Shown here: piece by piece, positions 48,666-60,781 of the stretch
Layout of the letters: the number at the start of each line of letters is the position of its first letter
Numbering within the stretch: position 1 is the stretch's first letter
Source of the DNA: Apis mellifera
Taxonomy: Eukaryota > Arthropoda > Insecta > Hymenoptera > Apidae
Direction: 5' to 3'
Length of the DNA stretch: 64,000 bases
Assembly (NCBI RefSeq): GCF_003254395.2
Contig: NC_037652.1
Coordinates: 2,939,001-3,003,000 of the forward strand
Translations under genes and position numbers: made by a program
Notes under the pieces: generated by a model
The model's input: only the letters and a program-made list of their open reading frames with translations
Told to the model about the DNA's origin: nothing
The model's database searches: none

Positions 48666-48874
48666 AATCGTTTCGACTGACCTTCGAATCTCCAGCGCCG
48701 AGGAACATTAGGCCCATAGCACCAGCATACGCCAACAGCGTTTCCACAACTTGTTGGGTCTCGAGGAGGATTCTAGTTTCGTTCATCCAATCCTTGGCGA
48801 CCGATCTTGGCGCCCCCTTTAAAAGATTCATGTAGCGAAGGGTCATTTTGAAGTCGCCACGATCGAGCCAATAC
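48610..48874 (-). CDS. Mic60: Mic60/mitofilin, C-terminal exon (read-through model with poly-Asn tail)
   Basis: Minus-strand exon that completes the split Arg and reads YWLDRGDFKMTLRYMNLLKG, then the family hallmark: APRSVAKDW, MNETRILLETQQVVETLLAY and AGAMGLMFL. Mitofilins end with the pattern (K/R)G-x-(P/S)R-x-VAxDW(L/M)-x-E(A/T)R-x2-LETQQ-x2-E-x-L-x-AYA, so this is the true C-terminal domain, which binds other MICOS partners. Uninterrupted reading goes on through GAGDSKVSRNDY into twelve Asn codons of an (AAC)n microsatellite and stops after KKTKN. That tail is unusual, and the sequence at 48682/48681 (GAAG|GTCAGT) is a possible 5' splice site. If it is used, this exon would be 48682-48874, ending in phase 0, and the Asn tract would be intronic. 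Either way the conserved domain is intact. Confidence 0.85.
48626..48665 (+). repeat. (GTT)n microsatellite overlapping the Mic60 3' coding end
   Basis: Thirteen GTT units on the plus strand read as (AAC)n, poly-Asn, in the Mic60 frame on the minus strand. See the Mic60 terminal exon for whether this is coding or intronic. Confidence 0.95.
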
Positions 48875-51814
48875 CTGGAACAGAAATTTCCAGGAATTTG
48901 TCAATAAGAAATACAAAGAATATATATTTTTTTTTTCATCGGAGAAAATTTTTTCCATTCCGTATCGTTGAGAGAATATTATTTTATATTCACAGATTTT
49001 ACAATTTTAGATTTTTATTATTCAGATGTTTGGATCGTTGAAATAAAAAAAGAAAAATTCTTTCGAAATAAAATGTATTTGTATCGAAGAGAGAAGTTTC
49101 GTTTAAGTTGAACAAATTCTATTTTAAAATGTCAAATCTATTATTGTCAAACAATTATTACTAAATTTCATTATCTCTGATATAACATCACGCGTTAATA
49201 ATTTAAATTTCATCTCTAAAATCAAAAAAAAAAAAGGAGGGAAAAATATAGAAATAAAATAAAAGATAAAAAGCAAAATGGAAAATCGAAGCCTGATATT
49301 CGATAATCTCGATAGAGGGTGCTTTCAGGAAACGATCATTGAAATTATTTGTGCAAGCGAGCGAAGCATAAAAACATAAAAATATGGAGGAACACGTTGG
49401 TGAAAAGGGGGATTGAAATCGTCTCGAAAAATTTGCCGTTTCCCGAAAATTCTTGCAAAATCGTTGCCTCGATTAGCTTTCGATTAGTTTATTTTTTACT
49501 CTATCCTTAAAAGGGGAGAGGGAAAATATTGTTGAAAGTAATGAAAAAAAATTTTTTTTCGATAATGAAGAGAGATTTGAGAGATTGAAAATCGATTTAA
49601 TAAATTTTTCAAGTATTATTACATCGATAACTGATAAACGTCAAAGGGATTTTGAATTTTTTTAATTAAAGAATATATAAATTATACCCTTATATGAAAG
49701 ACTTGTAGCGATTGCAAAAAATATTTATCGAACCTCTTTAAACCGCTAATTAATCGTATTAATTACCAAAAAAAAAAACTCTCGCATGCAATACTATACA
49801 TTTTTATAAAATTTTTTTATTCTATTCGTTTTTCATTTATTGTACGACGCTTCAAAAAATTTATTCAATTATTCTCCAAATTTTTACTGGAATTCATTCT
49901 TTTTTTTAAGAACCCCATGAAATTAAATATTACAAATTTTTCTAAAAAGGATCACACTTTGTTAACACCAATTTAAATAGAATAAAATTAATTAAAATTG
50001 TTATTATACAAAAAAATATTCCTTCATCCCCTCTAACCACAATGCATAAATATTTCAATATAACAAAAAAAAAAAATCTTCTTTCAAAAACGATAGCTAA
50101 AAAGTAATTATAACGGTTAGCTAAATTCCAGCGAGCCCTTAGTCGAGGGGGAGGAGTGGATGGGGGGGAGAGAGAGTCGTAGATCGTGGAAAGCGTTTTC
50201 CTCGTGGAGCCGTTTTCCAGGCCAGGGGTTAATGTAATGGCCGTGTCGTCGATCGAACCAACTTCTCGAAGCGTATCGATTAATTGTCGCTCCCTGGCGA
50301 AAAAGGGGGTTGGTTGTTTTGTCGTGGACGACGTTATTATAAAAATGAAGGAGGGATTTGTCGATTCTCGTGGCTCGGCCTGTGTGAATTAATTAATGAG
50401 GTATTTTTCGATGGAATTTCAACAATAGGGGAGGAATTGGAATGGGGTGCGAAGAAAGAGGGTTGTTTTTCCTTTTCTGTGATTAAGAATCACGTTGATC
50501 GAAATAAGATATAAATATTTCGAGTTATTCAAGGATAGATTTTAAAATTATAAGAATTGTTTGAATTTTAAAAATATTTCAATGTAAAATCCATTCATTT
50601 TATAATGTTACAACTGTAAAATATTATTTACTGGAGATTTATTGTAGATTGATTGATAGAATCAATTCTTGTAATACATTTTATAATATCTAATATTTAA
50701 ATTTGTTTTATGGAATTTATTTTTATAAGAATATAACAAATCTATTTCGATGAATTCCAAGTATAAAATTATCAAGATATAAAATTAGAGAGAAGAATTA
50801 CGTTGAATGTATTAATACACAAATTGGAATAAATTATAAAATTATTCAATAAGAAATTGCAATTAAATTCAACCACCCTCTAAAACGAAGCCATGATCGA
50901 GATTCTGGGAGAGAAATTCGCTTTCTAAAACTGCGTGCAATATTATTCTCAAAGAATACTCTCACGTTCGCTGAACAACTATCAAAGAAATTTCAATCTC
51001 GTTTGAGCAAGAAGCGGGAATACAAAAAACGTGCCTCTCCATTCTTCTTCTTTTTCCCCTTTTCCATCGCACATATCAAGGGAGGAAAACAAAGGAGGAG
51101 GAATTAGACGAGGCAATCTTCTAATTAGATTCCGCGAGTTAAAGACTTGATTAAAAATCATTACGGTTGCCTCCTTCATCCCTTGAGACTGGATAAACAA
51201 ACATATTTGATTTTTTTTCTTTTTTAATGCAAAAGTCCACCTGGAAACTGTGTCTGGGATTGAATTGAAAGTAAAAATGAAGAATTACAATTTAAAATAA
51301 TATTCTTTCAAAATAGATAAATCTTCAAGTAATGATTATGTGACAAATAATTATGCACAATTTTATAATTTCAACTACTCACGATTCTAACAATAAATGA
51401 ACATTCAATTTTGAAGTCAGATTTGAATTTTCAACAATTTCATAATTCATATTAAGAATAAGATTAACTCTGGAATGATAAAAGAAAAAGAATGATAAAT
51501 TTCAGACACTATAGAAAAATATTTGGATATATATTATGCTACAGGTAGTTAAAACTTGTTAAGTGAAATTAAGTTAAACACAGAAAGAAAGAAAGAAAGA
51601 AAAAAAAAAAGAATCTTCATTTGCCTTAATAATAGTAAAACTAGAAAGCGACTTGGTAGCTCAGCCACAAGAATGGCCAGAGAGAGGTTTAAATTATACC
51701 TTCATTTGGTCAGAAAATTGTGGTCCATGTTGAATTACAAAGCTCTAAACTCACAACCAGAACATTAATTAAAGTAATAGTTGTTCTAACGATAAGGGAG
51801 TAAAATACTATCCA

Positions 51815-51822
<8 letters not shown>

Positions 51823-51846
<24 letters not shown>
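51823..51846 (+). repeat. (TA)n microsatellite
   Basis: A pure TA dinucleotide run of about 24-26 bp within the large Mic60 intron. Confidence 0.9.
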
Positions 51847-51849
<3 letters not shown>

Positions 51850-52034
51850 AATTGTTACTACTGTCCCATGTTCGTTATGAACGAAGAAGAATCTTCTCTC
51901 TAAACTTCTCTCGAAAAATGAAATTCAAAATCACGTTGTTTCAAAGATATTTAATTTCGTATAGAATAAAACTAAAATTCGATTGCTTCCTACTAATTGA
52001 GAAAAGCAAAATCCATCTTTAAAGGATTGACTGA

Positions 52035-52038
<4 letters not shown>

Positions 52039-52102
<64 letters not shown>
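52039..52102 (+). repeat. (GA)n microsatellite, ~64 bp
   Basis: An almost pure AG dinucleotide run, continued to about 52117 as interrupted GGGAGAGA. A polypurine mirror tract of this length can form triplex DNA. Open frames over it (Leu-Ser repeats on the minus strand) are not genes. Confidence 0.95.
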
Positions 52103-52111
<9 letters not shown>

Positions 52112-52844
52112 GGGAGAAAAAATGATGTTTGGGGACCCAATTCTAACACGAAATCCTCCTCCGCTCGCGTCAGTTGCAAAGACAGAGAGAAACGGTAAAT
52201 CCTCCTCCCGAGTTTTAATTAGAATCCTGCAGTTTATAGGCGAGTGCAGGAACTTCGAAATGGGACGGAAATCTGTTACGTTCCACTCGTGCAATGGCCA
52301 CGAAGAAACGAACGCGAGAAAGGAAAAAGAATTCGTAGATAAAATTCGCAAATAAAAATTTTATGCTCTCCTTTTGATAAATAATATCATTTAAGAAAAA
52401 AAAAAAAAAAATTCCAATTTTAAAACCTGACGAAACAAGTTGAAGAGCATCGATAGTAGAGCGAATTCAAGTTTTTCAATTTGATTGTAAAAGTTTCAGA
52501 TTCCTTGCTCAACCTCCCTTTCTTCCGCCATCATGCTACAACGTACGTGATCGACCGTGAACACGAAGCGTGTAAACTCGGCTGCTGCTCGTGAAATACT
52601 CACACACACACACACATACACGTTACACACGACACGAAGGGAAATAAAATATGCGGCCGTTATACAAGGTGCCCGCTTTCAATCCTTTCACATCGATATA
52701 AAATATTACGGGCAATGTTTTTCAGAAAACATCCCTCTATCGGTGAGAACTGGAGTTATGTACGGAATGTTGATTATAATCGTGGAGGACTATATATTTT
52801 GGAGGTTATGTCCAAAAAAATGTGGGTCGGTGTTTTTCTATATA

Positions 52845-53272
52845 ACATCTCGATCGGTATAACAATGTGTACAATGGAAAGATAAATAGCGAAAAATTAG
52901 AATAATTCTTTTAGGAAGCATCTTTTTTTTTTTTTGTTAGAATTGGAATAATTTTATTCTATTAATTAATTAATTGGGATAAAATATTACTTATATCACT
53001 ATTAAGAAAGTTTTATCGATCGATAAGGCAGAATGTTTCCTGTGAAATAATTTATATTTTTAAACATCTCGATATAACAATGTGTACAATGGAAAGATAA
53101 ATAGCTAGAAATATCTTTTAGGAAGCATGGTTTTTTTTTGTTAGAATTGGAACAATTTTATTCTATTTCGTAAGAAATTAATTAAGTGGGATAAATAAAG
53201 TTTTTTATTACTTATATCACTATTAAGAAAGTTTTATGGATCGATAAGGCAGAATGTTTCCTGTGAAATATT
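52845..53272 (+). repeat. Tandem duplication, 219 bp unit, two copies
   Basis: ACATCTCGAT...ATAACAATGTGTACAATGGA starts at 52845 and again at 53064. Both copies run through AGGAAGCAT, a T-run, TTAGAATTGGAA and ...CGATAAGGCAGAATGTTTCC. They differ by a few substitutions and small indels. It lies within the large Mic60 intron. Confidence 0.85.
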
Positions 53273-56200
53273 TCTGCATTTTCATTAAAGATAGATGCTC
53301 CATACTTGGAGGATAAAAAGGTGGTAAATGAATGTTTTAAACATTCCGGAAATGTAACGTAATGTTCACAGTGTAAGACAGGGTTGCACGTGACCGGATG
53401 CTACCCTTCAATATTAAACTTTAATATTCGATGGCCACTCTTTTTTATCGATACCCACTAGTTCTGCTGGCGATGTTTTTATGGAAGACGCGATCTTCAA
53501 TGTAATTTTTCTACAGATGGCTTTTAGAAAAATCCTATTTTAATGGTATTCTCAAATTAGATTATTCCTAATTTTGTTTCTTAAAGGAAGAAGAAAAAAA
53601 AATTATAATTTAAAATTTATATCTCTTGGAGAAAAGGGAATACAACATCTCTTATAATAATTTATGCTAATTTATTCTTATAATCGAAGTAATCATCCCC
53701 TTGATCGAGAAAATTAAAAATCTCTACGATTTCGCAAAAACAATTCTCCAAAGTGGAGCTTAAAAGTGTGATGTTTGCTATAAATTTATGATTTAGCTTT
53801 GTGCTGAACGAAATTAAAATTAGCAAAGTGTTTAAAATGGCGAATGAAGAGTTTCCTCTTGTTTAGGGGATGATAGTAAAGGATGGTAGATGTGAGTTTA
53901 TAATTCATATTTCAATTATTATTATTCTTCTTTTGCTTGTATTATTAAGAAAAAATTTATTAGGTTAATAATAATAAATATATAATTAAGTTTTGTTCGA
54001 ATCAAAAGTATTTCGAGTATTGTTTTATAATATATTTATAAATAAAACGAATAAAATATATAAATCTATAATCGTTAACATTTAATTAAACGTTTATTCA
54101 TGTTTAATTTCTCTCCTGAGAGAAATAAAAGAAGGAAATTGGTAAGAATCTTCCAATTCTTGGACCTGCCTTTTACCAAGAGTCAACAGAGAAACTTCCG
54201 CCAACAAGAAGCGGAAGTTGGGACAAATCCGTAGAAAACTCCTCGCGATACAAATGTTTCTCGTAGAAAACTTAAAGTGTCTCCGCGAAGATTTCTGGAA
54301 CATTCGTTTTTTTTTCCCTGAAAAACTTTGAAAAAATACTTTTCCATGCTTTCTTGTATATTACAAATCTTGAAAAGGACAATATTCCTTATATATTTCT
54401 TCACTTTTATAATTCGTTTTCTTATATAATTTTTACATAATTACACATATATTTCTATTTGAAATAATTTTCAAAGAAAATAAAATGTAATTTTTTTATA
54501 AATTTATCATTCTCAATTCTGCAATTATAAAATTATATTATTAATTTATTTTCAAAAGGAAAATTATTTTCTTTTAAAATAATTGTGCAACAGAGCTATA
54601 GAAAAATTTATTTTTAACGAAAAATATTCGTTCAACGTGCAAAAATCAATTTTATCTGGCATGAAAATTGAATGCACACCCACCAAAAATCTAAAGAAAA
54701 CTTTCAAGCAGTGTAGAAATAAGCATATACAGGAGCGGCTGACGTAGCGCGGTGTTGTACTACTGAAACCACCAATTTTCCCCAATTCTATTAAAGCAAT
54801 GCGTTCAAAAGCGATCGTGCTAAAAATATTCTCACTCGTATCTCAATATTACAAAACAAAATCTACACAATGGAGGCCAAAATTAAAAAAAAAAAAAAGG
54901 TAGAAAAAATGGAAAAAAAAAAAAAAATTCTAAACGAAACCAAAAGCAATGTCAACTCATGGAAAGAAACAATCAAACCATTCTTCGCTATTTCCACACT
55001 GCGATATTCATACAAACACGAGCCAATTTACAGCAACACGGAGACAAAAACGTGGAGGAACGCAAGATTTTAAAACCGAAACAGCTCGAACGAATTTTAA
55101 TCAGCCTGCTTTTGTATAATATATTGGACAATTTCGAGATGATCCAACGAATCACAAAAGGATAAATGTTGCGAAGAGGATTGTCGATCGATTTTGGGAG
55201 AAAATTTAATACTTTTTGATCATTTCTCACTAAAATTAATTTAACACTTTTCTATAAATTTAACACGAATTGTTTATTTTTTTTTTGTTGAAGTTTCGTG
55301 AAGATTGAATCAAAAAAGGATTAATTAAATAAATTATAACGGGAGTTCAATTCTTTCTAAGCGTGGACAAATTAATTTTTTTAAATTACAGGTAGCAAGG
55401 GAAGGATTATGATGGAGTAGAAAAGCTGGGATTCTTCTTAATTGGGTTCATCGACGTTCCAATTATGATCCTGAGTATGAGACTCTGCCAGCCATGCGGC
55501 CATGATTTATGATCCCATTGTTTGCAAGAATTTAACCGAGAAATTGGCGTTATCGAGTTATTCACGTTGCCTTGTCTCCTCAATGGAGAATGATTTTATA
55601 ATCCATAAGATTATTTATACGTGGATCTTAATCTTTTCAATTTGACGAGAGGAAAATAAAATGAAAAAAAAAAAAAAACTTGGTCAAGTATCTTGACAGA
55701 ATTATAAAAATTGAAAATATTGAAAATAATTAAAAATGATCCATTTCAATCCATTTTCGATTTAACTCTCAAGTTTTAATCTCAAAATAAACAGATGTAT
55801 TAAAAAAGTTTTTTCCTCTTTGTTAAAAGTAATTAAATATAGTTTAAATGGAAAAGTTATGAAACTGCATCGTAAAGGAAAGAAAGCATAAAATTGACTC
55901 TATCTCCATATTTTGAACCATAATGTATCCAAAACCATCTATCATCTATTCAACTCTTAAAGTTTAAGCTTTCTAAATTCACAATGAAACTAATTACCAT
56001 CTTTATTCACAACCATTTATCATCCAATCAAGTCCAAGATATAAATCTATCTTTTAATTCTAATTAAAACTGAGTTACTATTATAATTAGATTCATTCCA
56101 TTCATAAATTCTACAAGATACACTAATTAAGAAGAGAAAAAAGATTCTTCTTGTTGCAAAGTTTAATTATAATATAATCATAGTGAATATATATTGGTCC

Positions 56201-59200
56201 TAAATGGAAAATAAAAATTTCCAATGTTCCAATTTATTTCTGATCAATGTCCAAAATCAAATTTTAACCTCAAACAATAAATAATAATAATTCTGCTCTT
56301 TCTTAAAATTATATTGCACTCTAAAATTAAAAAAATAACATCATAGGGAAAGAAAAGGAACATAAAATGAATTTCACCCCATATCTTATCTTAATTACCC
56401 ATTCATTCATCTAATCACCTCCTATAACTTAAATTCTACCGCATTTATACAAAATCATTTATTATCTTTTTATCTCAAAATTTAATTTCCAATTCTCTTG
56501 AAAAAAATGATTAAAAATAATTCATCTTTATGATTCAATTAATTCTCGATTGAACCAATTGAAATTTCCAATTCTATATATAATAATACACAAGATATAA
56601 ATATATATAAGAGAAAAAAAAACATCTCCACTTATCACAGAACACCCTGAATAACAAATTTAATAATAAAAATAAATATTTTACACCATTAACCATTCAT
56701 CATCCAATCAACCATCATCCAAGGCATTCTCGAATTCTAACTCTCACAACACAATTCTCATCCCCCAATCCTCATTCTTCTTTAATCCAGCCAACAACCC
56801 CTTAATTACTTCACTACAATTCCGGGCGCTGAATTTGCCTGTTTTTCACCATTTGTGCGAAAATTCCGTGGAATTTGTAACAGCGTGCACACAGAAGCTC
56901 GCATATTTGCGCGGCCATATTTCCCCCTCCCCCTACCCCTTCGAACGCGGATGTACCAGTCTCGACGCTTGTGTGGCGTGGGTCCAAATTTTAACGCAGC
57001 TTCTTTTTCATCGCTCGTTGAAACGTATCTATGATATGCATATTTTGCGGCCACGTTTTATCCGTCCACTTCTTTATGCATGCTTTATGTATTTCTTTTT
57101 TTTTTTTTCGAATTTTCGCAATACGCGTAAATTCACAGCCTTTGCAAATAGATATTTCAGTTGGATGAATCTGCATTCTCTTTAATACCTTCTCATTCTT
57201 TCTGGAAGGAATGTCGACACGATTCTGGATCGTGAATTTTTGAACATCTTTGCTTCTTTTTTTTTTTTTAATGTTCATTGTGTGATTTATGGAGTTTTGG
57301 AGTATATCGATTATCGAGTTAGGGTTCAAATAAATATTAAGAAAATATATTTTCTCCAATCAAAAAAATATGTCATAAATGTATCAAATGTAATGATTAA
57401 TTAATTTTATTAATTTTCTTTTTTGTGGAAGGATTTTCGTTTGGAAAATTTTATAATTTTTGTAATAGAAAGAAATTTCGACAACTTTTTTTATCTTCCT
57501 TATTTTATTCATTCTTCTCCTCTTATGTTAGAGTAATTAAAGCAAATATTGGAAAAAATAATATACAATAATCAGACATCTTTTCTCACAGTTTTACGTG
57601 TCAAACTAGAAATTATTGTTAAAAACGATAAGAAATCTCATTTGTGTTCAATTAATCGGAATTTATTGATAAATTCAAAGACACAATAATTATTTAGAAT
57701 TCATAATTCGTAAAAATAAGAGCAGAGATATAATTTCTTTTTTTTTTTGCTCGAGAAAAATTCATTCGAGCAAAGTCGAAAAAATAAACGATACAACAGG
57801 GTAAATAAAACCAACCACCCTCTTCCACCCTCCACATTCATACGCGCCATAAAATTAAAAAAAAAAAAAAATCGCGGGGGGAAGCCAGATTCGCAATTAC
57901 GTAGCTCATCCATTTATTCAAAGCTTGCGCCGAAATTTCGACAAGTTGAAAAATTATTTCGAGGAAGCTAAATTCACTCTGCGTGCAATACGACGAGTCT
58001 TGACGAGTCTGAATTTATTGAAGTGGAAAAAAAAAAAATCGTCGAGGAAGAAAGATGAAGTCTCGATCATTCGTGGATCGATTATAAAAAAAGTCCACGA
58101 TTTCTTCTCCCTCTTTTTTTTTTTCTCTGATATAATTAATGGAAGGGATTCTTCGAGAAGTAGAAAATCGTTAGATCGATCTGGTTTTTGTGATTAATTA
58201 GGGTTGGAAATGAAAAATTTCTCTCTGAGGGAATTTGATTCGGAAGGATTGGATTCTGATCAAATAATTGAAAGGAAGGAAAGAAATGGAGCAAGTGAAG
58301 GGAATTGTTTGTATTGTATTTGTGGAATTATTTAATTTCAAGATACGTTGATTTAATTTATATCATACATTTTATACAGAGTAAAGACTTTGGATGATTA
58401 CTTTTATCATATAAAATATGAGATAGATAGATGAAAATTGAATTTATTATTAATAAATTCAAAATGTATCTTTGAAATTTTTATCATTTCTTTTCAACTA
58501 ATTTCAGAATTTCGAATAAAATACTAATGGAATTTAAGTTTTTTTTAGACTAAATTACATTTATATCAATTCTTTCGTTACAGCTTCTAATAATCTTTAT
58601 CATTCATTATTCAGATTAAACTTTTTACAAATAATTTTCCTTCTCTGTTTAATTCTCTTTTTCCTTTTCACAAAGTTTCCTCGAAACGAAAAATTAGAAT
58701 AATCATAATCTTATAAAAAATCGAAAATTATCCAAAGCATTCTCTGTCATTGAAAAATCACGATGTGCGTTCGACCATCGATTGTCGACATCTCCAACCG
58801 CACAGGATGGCGGTGAATGTCGAAAGGTGTAACAAAACCTGGAACGTGTCGAATAACAAAAGATCGACGACAATACCGTGATCAAGCCTCTTCCATAAGA
58901 AACAACGTGGTGTCGATAAACGAACTGCTTGAATCCGAACACAGGGCGGAAAATTAATTTTCCTGTTTTGGCCGCTCGTTCCTTCCAGAAAGCAACCCTT
59001 TCATCAACTAATTAGCAGACGCGACCCGATTTTCCAAATCACTTTCGACACGCATCGCGTCGTGATTTTTTGAGCGAGAATTTTTATTATTTTTTTTTTC
59101 CTTGTTTAATTTTCGTTGAGATTGAAATATTCCTCAAGTGTTAAATAACAATAAATTTATGCAGAGTTATAAACATATATTTATATTGATATTGATAAAT

Positions 59201-59377
59201 TTTGAATTTTACGAGAGTAAAAATTTTTTAAGACAGTTGTTGAATATAGAATTTTTAAAATGTTATGTATGAAATGAATAAATGATTAATAATAATATAT
59301 GCAATAAATTACTCGTTTAAAGTAGAAAAAAATATATATATATAAGATTCTAAAACAAGAATTAAAGGGAAACTTAC

Positions 59378-59565
59378 CTGGCTCGATTCAGTATATCGAA
59401 TGTATTAAGATCCTCCACGTCGAAAGGTTTGTCCTCGAGTTCTGAACGAGAGATGGGACAGACATCCTTGAACATCAAATAGCTCTGAAGATAACTTAGC
59501 AAATAAACAGGCAGTGCTGCGCCCTCCTCGGGCACCATGGCCAATCGTCTGGCCACTTGTTCCAC
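59378..59565 (-). CDS. Mic60: Mic60/mitofilin, exon of the C-terminal mitofilin domain
   Basis: Minus-strand exon of 188 nt with acceptor TTTTCAG and strong donor GTAAGT. It enters in phase 0, encodes 62 residues and ends with two bases (AG) of a split Arg codon. Key pieces are VEQVARRLAMVPEEGAALPV, then YLLSYLQSYLMF, and near the end DVEDLNTFDILNRA. This follows the family order: a (K/R)RxAMV segment, the strongly conserved YLLSYLQS-type helix, and D(I/L)NTF(D/K)xLxxA. The insert between the helix and DLNTF has an acidic KD/SELED stretch, typical of a variable loop. Frame and content connect directly to the exons on either side without missing family residues, so no exon is skipped. Confidence 0.95.
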
Positions 59566-60677
59566 CTGAAAACCCAGTTTCCACTTCGTAAATTCGGATA
59601 CCACTTTGAAATAAAGTTTATAATCCTATGGGTGGACGAGATAAAAGTAAAGCTTTGCTCGAGTTCGATTCCGTTTTATTAGCAAGAGGAATGTAAAAAA
59701 TTTGAAGAGAGTAATGAACTTTTTTCCAAGATAGACAAATGAAAATCTTTTGATCGATTAATAATAATAATTGGAAAGAATAGAAATAGAATTTGGAGAA
59801 AGATGTTTTCAAAAAAGGTATGATGATTAAAATGAATTTTCACAATATTGTAAGAACTTTAAAAAAAGTTGTTCAAAATGGAGAATAATTTTTGGTCAAA
59901 TGGTTAATTAATAATAATATTCGAAAGAATGAAAATCTCTTTTTTAAATTAAGATAAAGATAATAAAGTGGCAGAGATTAAGAGTTGGGATAAAAATAAG
60001 AAAGATTTGAAATTTAAGGAGAAAAGTCTAAGAAAGGGATGAGAAATATTAGAGATTTGTATAATCTTTTATAAATGTTTAAGGAGTAAATGTCAAAGGG
60101 TAAGAAACTTTATAAAAAGAATAGTGAAACCAAGTTTTCCAAGGTGAAGTATAAGAATTTCTTGGCTGTGAAATTAATTATAATATTCAAAGAAATGAAA
60201 TTATTGAAAGAACTTGTTAAAAATAATAAAAATAATAAAACAAAGAACGAGAGCAATAAATACATAATACTTTTTTACACGATTTTACATTTTCCAAAGA
60301 ATGAAAGTTTTAAGAAACGATTGAGAAAAATTCGAAAAGGGACAGAGATGAAAATTTCGACTTCAACCCTTCTTCGAAGGAAGAATTTTGAGGAAAGGGT
60401 GTAAAAAAATTGTGGATACTGATAAATATTTATAGATATTTACACGATTTATCGAAGCAGTGAAATATGGATGATGAAGCTTTGGGACGATAAAAAATTT
60501 CTAAAGGGTGAGATGAAAATTTTTCAATCTTCGCGCGTGACATTTAATATTTTTAAAAATTTGAGGAATAGAGAAGAATGATGGAGAAAAAAAAAAGGTA
60601 CAGTAAATAACGATAAATATTTTTAGATGCATTTGTGACGTTTATAATGTCAGGATTGGTCAATGTAAAACCCTCAC
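59566..60677 (-). other. Intron of Mic60 (1.1 kb)
   Basis: AT-rich sequence between the donor at 60677-60676 and the acceptor TTTTCAG ending at 59566. It is phase 0. I saw no repeat, RNA gene or additional exon in it. Open frames inside it are Lys/Asn/Ile-rich and look like chance. Confidence 0.85.
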
Positions 60678-60781
60678 CTTGAGGAACCTTTCACGAAGAA
60701 TGTCCTCAGGGAATACTCCCCTCTTGGCAGCTTCCACAGGAATGCCTTTAATAGCAGCCATCACTAAAGGATCTTCTTTCG
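60678..60781 (-). CDS. Mic60: Mic60/mitofilin (MICOS subunit), internal exon of the C-terminal mitofilin domain
   Basis: Minus-strand exon bounded by acceptor TTTTCCCCAG and donor GTGAGG (AAG|GTGAGG). It starts with two bases completing a split codon and then gives 34 residues ending exactly in phase 0. The peptide includes AIKGIPVEAAKRGVFPEDIL followed by RERFLK. This matches the mitofilin signature just before the C-terminal helical block: small residues, PxEAxxRGV, a Thr/Pro-Glu-(Glu/Asp)-x-Leu turn and R-x-RF. Mic60 is the core MICOS subunit, anchored in the inner mitochondrial membrane and facing the intermembrane space, where it shapes crista junctions. Exons for the presequence, membrane segment and coiled coil lie upstream, beyond the right edge of the window. 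Confidence 0.9.

Larger units (their letters stand above)
48875..59377 (-). other. Large intron of Mic60 (10.5 kb)
   Basis: Bounded by GTAAGT at 59377-59372 and acceptor TCTGTTCCAG ending at 48875. The codon split 2+1 across it is Arg, giving RARYWLDRGDF, which matches the continuous family sequence. The intron holds a G-rich tract near 50146-50170, an (AT)n run at 51823-51846, a long (GA)n tract at 52039-52102, a 219 bp tandem duplication at 52845-53272 and a GC-richer island at 56820-57070. I found no nested gene that I can support. Confidence 0.85.

Noticed and set aside
52019..52351. Open frames on the minus strand across the (GA)n tract
   Set aside because: The Leu-Ser repeat comes from the (CT)n microsatellite; no start, splice or homology support.
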